A stretch of DNA of 14,786 nucleotides from Alistipes sp. GTDB lineage: Bacteria > Bacteroidota > Bacteroidia > Bacteroidales > Rikenellaceae. Of the stretch, positions 1 through 6,724 are shown piece by piece; within the stretch, counting starts at the first letter, position 1, and each line of letters starts with the position of its first letter. Below the pieces are notes generated by a model that was given only the letters and a program-made list of their open reading frames with translations, made no database searches and was not told where the DNA came from. The position numbers were made by a program, and so were the translations under genes. Location of the stretch: assembly GCA_017391185.1 (NCBI GenBank), contig JAFOZN010000006.1, positions 1-14,786 of the forward strand, given 5' to 3'.

Positions 1-815
1 AATCCGCCCAACAATTCACGATAACGAAGTATCGCTTGGGCACTCTTCTCACCTATGCCATATACAGCCACAAGCTCCGTTGAGTCGGCACGATTTATCT
101 CTATCAAATCTGGTCTTTGCTCCGTCTTGGCTAAAGTTATGGATTCCTCTGGCTGAGAGAATACGATATATTTCATCATCCGATCTGCTACCAAGGAATC
201 TATGACATAACAACTGCGAAGTTTCTCCTCATCATGTATTCCGCCCGTGCCATCGCGGTAATTCAAAACCACCTGAGCTTGACGCTCAGAGAGTCCCCAG
301 CGCATAAGATACTCCACCGATACGGTATCTATCATGAAAGGTTCTGAGGGCACGACAATCTCACGCTTGGGATTAGGCCCTTCGGCGTGAGAGTTATATG
401 ATTTGGGTTGCGAATAACTATTCTGACGAGGTTTGATGCGATACTGCTCCTCGATAATAATATAGGATTTAATTTGAGCATATATCGAATCATTCATTCC
501 CGACACCTCGGCCAAATCCTCCTTCATACGAAAGACCTTACCATAGTTGCGCCAACGAACAATACCCACCGCAATCTCAGTAGGCAAACCTGACGAGCGC
601 AGAGTCTCGTAACTATCTTTGTTGGGATTAAACTCTTTTAGCGGGTTTTCTTCTACTACGCCCTCGGCTTTAGCCCTCTCGGCGCTCTTCGCCAGCAATG
701 CGCTCTCAGTCGCATCTCTATCACGCTCAATCACATAGGTCAGCATCACGATCAGCAATAAGATCGGGATCAGGTACAACAACCCTCTGGTCTGCTCTCG
801 TGAAAAGAGACTCAT
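1..815 (-). CDS. Membrane-anchored helix-hairpin-helix (ComEA-like) protein, C-terminus cut by window edge
   Basis: The minus-strand frame opens with ATG at 815 and stays open to base 1, giving 271 residues without a stop, so the C-terminus is missing. A hydrophobic segment at about residues 11-29, right after a short charged start, suggests a single N-terminal membrane anchor. Three helix-hairpin-helix-like units follow: about 60-121 (starts FNPNKDS), 155-218 (starts PFMIDTVS) and 237 to the edge (IEINRADSTELVAVYGIGEKSA). The third is the most canonical, with the GIGEKSAQ hairpin typical of ComEA/PF12836 domains; the first two are degenerate. Such units usually bind DNA backbone non-specifically. 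Bacteroidetes proteins of this kind are widespread and mostly uncharacterised, so a role in DNA uptake or repair is only possible. It starts 25 bases after the UbiD stop and is probably co-transcribed with it. Confidence 0.8.
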   Translation of the reverse strand, partial: MSLFSREQTRGLLYLIPILLLIVMLTYVIERDRDATESALLAKSAERAKAEGVVEENPLKEFNPNKDSYETLRSSGLPTEIAVGIVRWRNYGKVFRMKEDLAEVSGMNDSIYAQIKSYIIIEEQYRIKPRQNSYSQPKSYNSHAEGPNPKREIVVPSEPFMIDTVSVEYLMRWGLSERQAQVVLNYRDGTGGIHDEEKLRSCYVIDSLVADRMMKYIVFSQPEESITLAKTEQRPDLIEINRADSTELVAVYGIGEKSAQAILRYRELLGG

Positions 816-840
816 AGAAAAACGTCTTTATCGCTCCGCC

Positions 841-2691
841 CTACCACTCGGCTTTAGGCGAGAGCCACAATTTACGATAACGGCGCGAAGGAGATTCTAT
901 CTTCTTGCCCAAGCCATATTCAGCCCATCGCTCATCGACCTTATGAATGGTCTCAGTTGATGACATCACCACATTAGGGAAGCGCTTAGGATTATCCCCC
1001 TCCCCAGGATGTTTACTGCGAGCATCGAAGAGTAGCGCACCACCCACAAACTCCACATCTCGGCGAGGATCGGTATTGGCCATAGCAAGCCACAACAGGT
1101 CGCTCAGAGTCATCACTCCCGCAGCCTGATAATCAAACAATGCCACATACTTCACACCCACAAAGCCGTTTTCAACCAGATACAACTTCACATCAACCTC
1201 CACAGGGCGATTCTCATCGGCATAGAGCAACAGCATACCATACTCTGCAAGCAGGCTGGTGTCGCACAACCTCACGCCACCTATAGGCTCAAGCGATGTG
1301 GGTTCTAAAATCGGGGCAACCTCCTGCTGAGGATCAACTCCTGTAAGATCGATAGCCAACTTACCACCAAAACCGCAAGTCGCCGTAGCATGATCCAAGA
1401 CATCCAATACACCCTCAGCTCTAATGATCGAAGAGTTTAGATCAGCACGTCTAAGCAATCTGCCAAGCGTAGCAAAAGAGCGGATATTCTCCCCTGTCGA
1501 TGCCACGATCATATACTTATTAAACATCATCTGACCAGCTCCCCATAGACCTTGCACAACCTTATGCGACTGACCTTCGTAGCGGTTGGCAATAGAGACC
1601 ACAGCCAAGTTGTGAGCCGTACCCTCCAAAGGCATCCACAAATCCTCCACCTCAGGCTGCACAGCCAGGCGGATAGGTGCAAGAAATATCTTTTCGGTAG
1701 CTTCGGCTATATAAGCATCCTCCTGAGGTGGCACGCCCACCACAGTAGCAGGATAGATAGCATCTCGGCGATGGGTAATACAGGTCACATGGAAACGAGG
1801 ATAGAGATCCTTCAGAGAGTAGAATCCTGTATGATCACCAAAATCACCCTCCACAACCTTATCTTCCGCAGGATCAACATAACCCTCTATTACAAAATCA
1901 CAATCCGCAGGGATACGAATATCACAGGTCAGAGCCTTGACCAACTTTACAGGCTTACGGCGTAGGAATCCCGCCAAGAGATATTCATCCATATTGTCGG
2001 GCATAGGGGCTGTCGCTGCATAGGTATATGCAGGATCACCACCCAAGCAGACCACCACAGGCATACGCTCTCCCAAGCGTTTATATCCGTCATAATGTCT
2101 TGCGCCTGTTTTATGTTTATGCCAATGCATACCCGTAGTCCGCTTATCGAAGCGTTGCATGCGGTACATACCCACATTACGCACTCCAGTATCGGGATCT
2201 ATGGTATTGACCATCGGCAGAGTAACAAACGCCCCGCCATCGCACTCCCAAGAGTGAAGCAACGGCAACTTCTCAAGATCTACATCATCTCCCTGCCAAA
2301 CCACTTGCTGACACTCGCCTCGTCCAGATACGTTTTGCGGAAACCACTTGGCTACATCAGCCAGCAAAGGCAGCATTTTCATCTTCTCCCACATCGAAGC
2401 CTTTGGTGAGAGTGCATCGCCCAATAGGCTCGATATGCGCTGGGCTATATCGTCCAAACTATCCACACCCAGAGCCATAGCCATACGTCTGCTCGATCCC
2501 ATCATATTCGTAACTACGGGGAACATAGACCCTGTATTCTCAAATAAGAGAGCCTTACCTCCGCCCTCGCTTTTGGCCATACGGTCGGTAATCTCGGCTA
2601 TCTCAAAACGAGTTGATACGGGAGTCTTTACTCTGAGGAGTTCTCCCTCGCGTTCCAAACGCTCGATATATTCTCTGAGGTTGTGGTACAT
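841..2691 (-). CDS. UbiD-family prenylated-FMN-dependent decarboxylase (long Bacteroidetes type)
   Basis: A 616-residue cytosolic enzyme of the UbiD family, which reversibly (de)carboxylates aromatic or unsaturated acids using prenylated FMN supplied by UbiX. The family signatures are present: RNVGMYRMQ at 171-179, which carries the Asn and Arg that hold the cofactor phosphate and substrate, and VEGDFGDHTGFYS at 280-292, with the acidic pair Glu281/Asp286. Asp at the second position is as in E. coli UbiD, whereas fungal Fdc1 has Glu. The protein is about 120 residues longer than E. coli UbiD, with extra sequence at 75-125 and at the C-terminus. Such proteins are often labelled menaquinone-biosynthesis decarboxylase, but the substrate cannot be read from sequence and no men/mqn or ubiX gene is in the window. 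It starts 22 bases after the upstream Gfo/Idh/MocA stop, so it probably shares that transcript. Confidence 0.9.
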   Translation of the reverse strand: MYHNLREYIERLEREGELLRVKTPVSTRFEIAEITDRMAKSEGGGKALLFENTGSMFPVVTNMMGSSRRMAMALGVDSLDDIAQRISSLLGDALSPKASMWEKMKMLPLLADVAKWFPQNVSGRGECQQVVWQGDDVDLEKLPLLHSWECDGGAFVTLPMVNTIDPDTGVRNVGMYRMQRFDKRTTGMHWHKHKTGARHYDGYKRLGERMPVVVCLGGDPAYTYAATAPMPDNMDEYLLAGFLRRKPVKLVKALTCDIRIPADCDFVIEGYVDPAEDKVVEGDFGDHTGFYSLKDLYPRFHVTCITHRRDAIYPATVVGVPPQEDAYIAEATEKIFLAPIRLAVQPEVEDLWMPLEGTAHNLAVVSIANRYEGQSHKVVQGLWGAGQMMFNKYMIVASTGENIRSFATLGRLLRRADLNSSIIRAEGVLDVLDHATATCGFGGKLAIDLTGVDPQQEVAPILEPTSLEPIGGVRLCDTSLLAEYGMLLLYADENRPVEVDVKLYLVENGFVGVKYVALFDYQAAGVMTLSDLLWLAMANTDPRRDVEFVGGALLFDARSKHPGEGDNPKRFPNVVMSSTETIHKVDERWAEYGLGKKIESPSRRYRKLWLSPKAEW

Positions 2692-2713
2692 ATATTATAT
2701 ATAGTAACTATTC

Positions 2714-4042
2714 TTACTTAAGAGGCGTATATGGAATCTTATACTTCTCATCCAATCGTAGGATCTGATTCTCATGCATGGCCTTATCTGCCAACAGAGC
2801 AAACTGCGTAGCGTAATACGACTCCTCTAACACCTTCTCTGGCTGACGGCCTGTGATTGTGGCATGGATAAATGCCTCCAGCAACTCGCGCGAGCCATCC
2901 GCCTCGGCACCAACAGTACTCTCGCCTGTGACAACCTTCACATTAGTCATAATAGGCACACCTGGAGCCAATGGGCTCGACTCTGCCGCCCACGAAGTAC
3001 CTGCAAAGACTGAATTTGACATCACGCCACTCTCGATCTGGGCAATAAGCTGATGCATACCGCTACCCTTAGGCGCGGGTTCATCGCTATAATACATTCC
3101 CGTAACAAGATCTATCGTACCGTTTGTACCTAAAATCTGCTCACCCATACCGAAATGCTTGTTCGAGATTATCGACTCGAAGGTCATATTTACGCCATTG
3201 GGATAGGTGAAAATAGCACTCACGCAATCATACACGTCACGCTTATCCTCCTTGAGCCAATGCACCAAATGTCCAGAGCCCATCACCTGCTCAGGCAACA
3301 TACCCAAAGCCCATGATCCGTTCTGGAGCTGGTGGCATGCAAGCTCGGTCATCAGGCCGCGCGAATACTCGCTATACAATCGCCAATTAATATGACGCTC
3401 CAATTCGGGCGAAGGGACATCTCTACGCCAATTATTATTGCGATACCAATAGTTTCTCACTCCGACAACATCTCCAATCTTACCCTCATGGATCATGCTC
3501 ATTGCCTTGATATACTTGGGATCGAAGAGACGCTGCTGACCGATAAAGAGTACACCATTTGTCTCTTTGCGTTTGTTATAGACCTCTAAACACTCATCTA
3601 AGGTATAACCCATCGACTTCTCGCAAAAGACTCTTTTACCAGCCGACAAAGCATCCAAAGTCATCGGAGCATGGAGATATAGAGGCGTAGCGATAATCAC
3701 ACCCTCGACATCACGCTGCTCCAAAAGGTGGCGATAATCATCATAGAGCTTAGCCTTAGGATAATACTGCGCGGCATCCTCCAGATGTGGGCGATAGTTA
3801 TCACACAGAGCCACCACCTCGACATTAGGCATCTGCACAAGATGTTTTATATGGAAACATCCGCGCGATCCCGTACCGATAATACCGATACGAGCCTTCT
3901 CACCCTTAACCTCCTGCTTGGCTTTATCGCTGCACGACTGCAACCATGGGAACAAAGACAAGGTCACACCCGCAAAACCAATTTTACCGCAATCTGACAA
4001 AAACTCTTTTCTATTCATTATATCTATTTTTTCTTTCTTCAT
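2714..4042 (-). CDS. Exported Gfo/Idh/MocA-family oxidoreductase
   Basis: A 442-residue NAD(P)-dependent dehydrogenase. The Rossmann signature GIIGTGSRG is at 53-61, an EKS motif (usually EKP) at 141-143 carries the family catalytic Lys (Lys142), and His237 in ELACHQLQ is the usual second catalytic residue. The N-terminus is an export signal: NRKEFL at 10-15 resembles the Bacteroidetes variant of a twin-arginine motif, then a hydrophobic stretch at 21-34 and LQSC, a possible lipobox with Cys37. Two starts are possible. The longest is ATG at 4042; Met9 (ATG at 4018) gives a more typical signal peptide and sits after an A-rich leader, so I favour Met9. Exported relatives often hold NAD tightly and recycle it in place. 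With the DUF1080 gene upstream, the likely role is oxidation of a glycoside sugar at C3 (inferred). It starts 17 bases after the ApbE-like stop. Confidence 0.88.
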   Translation of the reverse strand: MKKEKIDIMNRKEFLSDCGKIGFAGVTLSLFPWLQSCSDKAKQEVKGEKARIGIIGTGSRGCFHIKHLVQMPNVEVVALCDNYRPHLEDAAQYYPKAKLYDDYRHLLEQRDVEGVIIATPLYLHAPMTLDALSAGKRVFCEKSMGYTLDECLEVYNKRKETNGVLFIGQQRLFDPKYIKAMSMIHEGKIGDVVGVRNYWYRNNNWRRDVPSPELERHINWRLYSEYSRGLMTELACHQLQNGSWALGMLPEQVMGSGHLVHWLKEDKRDVYDCVSAIFTYPNGVNMTFESIISNKHFGMGEQILGTNGTIDLVTGMYYSDEPAPKGSGMHQLIAQIESGVMSNSVFAGTSWAAESSPLAPGVPIMTNVKVVTGESTVGAEADGSRELLEAFIHATITGRQPEKVLEESYYATQFALLADKAMHENQILRLDEKYKIPYTPLK

Positions 4043-4059
4043 TCACTTAAAGTTTCTCG

Positions 4060-4929
4060 CTACCCTATTTTACGAATAGAGACCGAGCCACAATCTCCGC
4101 ACAAAATCTCGCTGGCACGATAACCATCATATTGCGAAACGATAGCTTCGCGTTCAGTTTTAGGCGCTGCATACAAAGCCGTTGACAACACCTCACACAC
4201 CAAAGCCGAGCGCCCCTCAACCAATATAAGTTCCTCAGCCGCAACACTCGCGCCCGTATGAGGATTGACAATATGATACTCGCCCTTATAATTACGTCCC
4301 GATACGGACATTGCGCTATCCTTCAAGCGTACCTCTTTGGCTACTATACCATGTTGTTTGGTATGATCCACTCCGACCGCCCACCACTCGCCATAGGGGT
4401 GAGTTCCCAATGCCGAGATGGAGCTACTGCCAAAATTGAGCAATGCCCTCTCTACACCCTCATCCGAGAGCATACGACTCACTCGTTCCAGAGCAAAACC
4501 CTTGGCAAAACCGCCCAAATCGAGAGTCACTTCGGGGGCATTAAAGCGTACGCTATGACTCTTGGGATTGAGCGTATAGCTAACCATATCCTTACCACAT
4601 GAGGTAGAGGTGGCAATATCAAAATAACCTCTTGTACCTCTACGAAAAGCCTCACTGAGTTCCAACGCCATAAAAAGGTCCTCACCCACCGAGACATCCT
4701 CCATGGCAGCTTTAAGGTTAAGCACCGCAAGCGGACTCTTCTCGCTGAAACGATTAAACTCACGCTCCATAGCGAGCATCTCTTGTTCTACACGCTGAGC
4801 CAACCCCTGAGCTTGATTCTCCGCCTGACCAGTCCAGATAATCTCCAAACGGCTATGCATCGCCCGTAACTTGAGATAAGAGACGGGGTATAACGGATTT
4901 TTGGCACTATACTCAAACTCGAAAGCCAT
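4060..4929 (-). CDS. Divergent ApbE-like FAD:protein FMN transferase
   Basis: A 289-residue member of the ApbE family (PF02424), which uses Mg2+ to transfer FMN from FAD to a Thr/Ser of target redox proteins. Visible family blocks are FNRFSEKSPL (58-67), LDLGGFAKGFALERV (136-150), SVSGRNY (208-214) and HIVNPHTG (219-226). Two blocks deviate. The usual NxGGD-type segment reads NFGSSS (165-170), and the C-terminal ADALAT-type metal-binding block reads CEVLST (245-250), with Glu246 where Asp is expected and Thr250 kept. The protein is shorter than the usual 320-350 residues and lacks a signal peptide or lipobox, unlike many Bacteroidetes ApbE proteins, so it looks cytosolic. A CxxC pair (Cys277, Cys280) lies near the C-terminus. 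It sits between the small membrane protein (11-base gap) and the Gfo/Idh/MocA gene. No clear flavinylation target is next to it. Family membership is firm; activity is uncertain. Confidence 0.82.
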   Translation of the reverse strand: MAFEFEYSAKNPLYPVSYLKLRAMHSRLEIIWTGQAENQAQGLAQRVEQEMLAMEREFNRFSEKSPLAVLNLKAAMEDVSVGEDLFMALELSEAFRRGTRGYFDIATSTSCGKDMVSYTLNPKSHSVRFNAPEVTLDLGGFAKGFALERVSRMLSDEGVERALLNFGSSSISALGTHPYGEWWAVGVDHTKQHGIVAKEVRLKDSAMSVSGRNYKGEYHIVNPHTGASVAAEELILVEGRSALVCEVLSTALYAAPKTEREAIVSQYDGYRASEILCGDCGSVSIRKIG

Positions 4930-4940
4930 CTTGGAGTATC

Positions 4941-5177
4941 TTATTTTTTACGAGCCAAGCCACTCAATATCCACCATGCCACACGCATAGCAAGCAACAG
5001 ACCGTAGAGAACAAGTGTAGTCACTACGATATAACCTACCTGCGTAAAAATCTCATACCACGGAGTCGAGAATTTAATAATGGCGCACCAATTCACCACA
5101 TTGGCTACAGCAAAACAACATAGCAAAATAATCAGCTCGCGCCTTTTTACCTTTGCTGTAATTACACTATCCTTCAT
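4941..5177 (-). CDS. Small two-helix inner-membrane protein, unknown function
   Basis: A 78-residue protein starting with ATG at 5177. A short basic N-terminus (KVKRRE) is followed by a hydrophobic helix at about 15-34, a polar loop (KFSTPWYE), and a second helix at about 46-71 rich in V, L and W, ending in the basic tail ARKK. Basic residues at both ends predict N-in/C-in topology with the loop outside. I do not recognise the family. It is judged a real gene because it fits tightly between DUF1080 (18-base gap) and the ApbE-like gene (11-base gap) on the same strand, and has a coherent membrane-protein composition. It might anchor or pass electrons to the exported oxidoreductase, but nothing in the sequence shows cofactor binding. 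Confidence 0.65.
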   Translation of the reverse strand: MKDSVITAKVKRRELIILLCCFAVANVVNWCAIIKFSTPWYEIFTQVGYIVVTTLVLYGLLLAMRVAWWILSGLARKK

Positions 5178-5195
5178 CTTGACTTTATATAAAAG

Positions 5196-6518
5196 CTACA
5201 ACTCTCTGATCTTTAAATTACGATACGACACCTGATCATTGTGATCCTGCAATAGAATATGACCGCCATCGCCTCCTGCAAAGTTCTTCACCTTAGCAAA
5301 TTTGCTCTGCTTGATCATCTCATCCCATGCCTTGGTACCCTTATCATATTCGATAAGTTTATGGCCATTGATCCAATGCTCCACATGGTTACCTTTAACC
5401 ACGATGCGAGCCCTATTCCAACCATACTTATCGGCATATTTCCAACCCTGAGCTGGCATAATATCATAGAGCGAAGCCAATCGGCGATTACCATCACGAC
5501 CAGCCTTAGCATCGGGATGCTTCTCATCATCCAAAATCTGATATTCGCAACCCACGCTACCATTCAGACCGATGAAGTATTTGATACCGCTATTAGCGCC
5601 TGGAGTGAGTTTAAAATCGACCTGAAGTTCAAAATCGTGATACTTATCTACTGTCACAATATCGCCTGCGCCCGACTTTGGCTTTATGACAAGCGTTCCA
5701 TCCTCGACCTTCCAGCCCTTCTCGAAATCGGCATTGCCGTAGTTGCTCTTCCAACCACTTAGATCCTTACCATTCCACAAAAGTTTCCAACCAGCCTGAG
5801 CCTCACGCTCCGAAAGGTAGTTGGCAACATGATTCTGCTGCGAGATCTCTGTGATAGGAGCAGACAACTCCTCCTCCAGATTCTCGGTCTTGATACGGAT
5901 ATTACGCCAACGAATACTCTTACCTATCTTGCTCTTATCATTACCAATCTCATGCACCTGCAAAGCGATAAATCCTTCGGCATCTTTATCATCTATCATA
6001 TCTGTGGTAGGCACACCATTGAGCCACACGCGGATAGAGTGACCAACAGCCTCGACACGCAATTTATTCCACTCGTTGAGTTTAAATGCCTTCTGCGCCA
6101 CAGGCTCGTTCTGCAGATTATACAACCAACCGCTACGCATCTCATCGTAGATACCGCCACTAAATGCCGCAGGATCAATCTCGCACTGATAGCCATAAAC
6201 TCTACCATCCTTATACTCTGGCTTAGAGTGGCTACGAAGCTGAATTCCCGAATTCACACCCGCCTCGACCTTATACTCCAACTCAAGGATAAAGTCGCCG
6301 TAATTCTTCTCGGTGGCCAAGAAAGTATTGGGTGTATTTGGGGTGCTTATACCCACAATCTCACCATTCTCAACACGATATTCGGCATTACCGTTGAGCT
6401 TCACCCAACCTTTGAGGTTACGGCCATTGAAAAGTTTTGTCCATCCATCCTTCTCTCGCGCCTGAGGCGTACACATCACACTTAGGGCAAGTATGGACAT
6501 TAAGAGGATCTTCTTCAT
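5196..6518 (-). CDS. Secreted tandem DUF1080 protein (3-keto-disaccharide hydrolase family)
   Basis: A 440-residue exported protein with a signal peptide at about 1-20 (MKKILLMSILALSVMC, then TPQA). The Cys does not sit in a good lipobox, so periplasmic or surface location by ordinary cleavage is more likely than lipidation. It contains two PF06439/DUF1080 beta-sandwich domains: about 24-212 (WTKLFNGRNLKGW, GVNSGIQLRS, YGYQCEID) and about 243-440 (WKLLWNGKDLSGW, GANSGIKYFI, VGCEYQILDD). Each has the LFNG/LWNG-x-(N/D)LxGW opening and the G(V/A)NSGI strand typical of the family. Members cleave 3-keto-glycosides made by a partner Gfo/Idh/MocA dehydrogenase, as known for the Bacteroides thetaiotaomicron BT2156-BT2160 type clusters. 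Such a partner is encoded three genes downstream. The double domain suggests one catalytic and one binding or second catalytic unit. It is the first gene of the minus-strand run; its promoter should lie in 6519-6724. Confidence 0.9.
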   Translation of the reverse strand: MKKILLMSILALSVMCTPQAREKDGWTKLFNGRNLKGWVKLNGNAEYRVENGEIVGISTPNTPNTFLATEKNYGDFILELEYKVEAGVNSGIQLRSHSKPEYKDGRVYGYQCEIDPAAFSGGIYDEMRSGWLYNLQNEPVAQKAFKLNEWNKLRVEAVGHSIRVWLNGVPTTDMIDDKDAEGFIALQVHEIGNDKSKIGKSIRWRNIRIKTENLEEELSAPITEISQQNHVANYLSEREAQAGWKLLWNGKDLSGWKSNYGNADFEKGWKVEDGTLVIKPKSGAGDIVTVDKYHDFELQVDFKLTPGANSGIKYFIGLNGSVGCEYQILDDEKHPDAKAGRDGNRRLASLYDIMPAQGWKYADKYGWNRARIVVKGNHVEHWINGHKLIEYDKGTKAWDEMIKQSKFAKVKNFAGGDGGHILLQDHNDQVSYRNLKIREL

Positions 6519-6561
6519 ATTTAGTAGTTTTTAGTTTGGTCTATATTTTGGGGCATAACCC

Positions 6562-6593
6562 GAGATCGAGCCAGATGCCAAAAGAGCATCGTT
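6562..6593. repeat. 32-base direct repeat, copy 1
   Basis: Matches 6687-6718 at 30 of 32 positions; the shared core is TCGAGCCAGATGCC followed by AAAGAGCATCGTT. The two copies start 125 bases apart in the spacer between kdsD and the DUF1080 gene. The short plus-strand open frame across this copy is repeat-derived and not a gene. Confidence 0.85.
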
Positions 6594-6645
6594 GCCACGT
6601 TTTTTTTGTAATTGTATAACGATAGCTATTTTGAAGCTGGTCGAT

Positions 6646-6692
6646 GATTTAGAATGCGGAGCATACTTGTAGTATGTGAGCAATTCGAAATC
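6646..6692. repeat. Long imperfect hairpin next to repeat copy 2
   Basis: The outer stem pairs 6646-6657 with 6680-6692 (one bulge at 6683 and one mismatch). An inner perfect stem pairs CATACT (6662-6667) with AGTATG (6671-6676) around a 3-base loop. There is no T-tract after it on either strand, so it is not a classical intrinsic terminator, although it lies just downstream of kdsD. Together with the flanking direct repeats it resembles a palindromic intergenic repeat element. Confidence 0.65.
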
Positions 6693-6718
6693 GAGCCAGA
6701 TGCCGAAAGAGCATCGTT
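6687..6718. repeat. 32-base direct repeat, copy 2
   Basis: Second copy of the 6562-6593 repeat, differing at two positions. Its left end overlaps the right arm of the 6646-6692 hairpin and it ends 6 bases before the kdsD stop codon. The same core repeated within one spacer suggests a 125-base unit present once in full plus a partial copy. Confidence 0.85.
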
Positions 6719-6724
6719 AGACAT

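Noticed and set aside
3103..3124. DLVTG in the Gfo/Idh/MocA protein as a possible ApbE flavinylation site
   Set aside because: The flavinylation pattern is D-x-x-(S/T)-G-A-(S/T). Here the residues after G are Met-Tyr, and the site lies in the C-terminal fold of an NAD enzyme, so the match is likely chance.
5829..6485. 218-codon plus-strand open frame opposite the DUF1080 gene
   Set aside because: It is fully antisense to a gene with clear domain motifs, and its translation has no recognisable domain and a shadow-frame composition rich in Leu, Ile, Thr and His.
6437..6619. 60-codon plus-strand open frame ending in the spacer
   Set aside because: It overlaps the DUF1080 signal-peptide region antisense, and its C-terminal part is encoded by the direct repeat, which recurs at 6687-6718.
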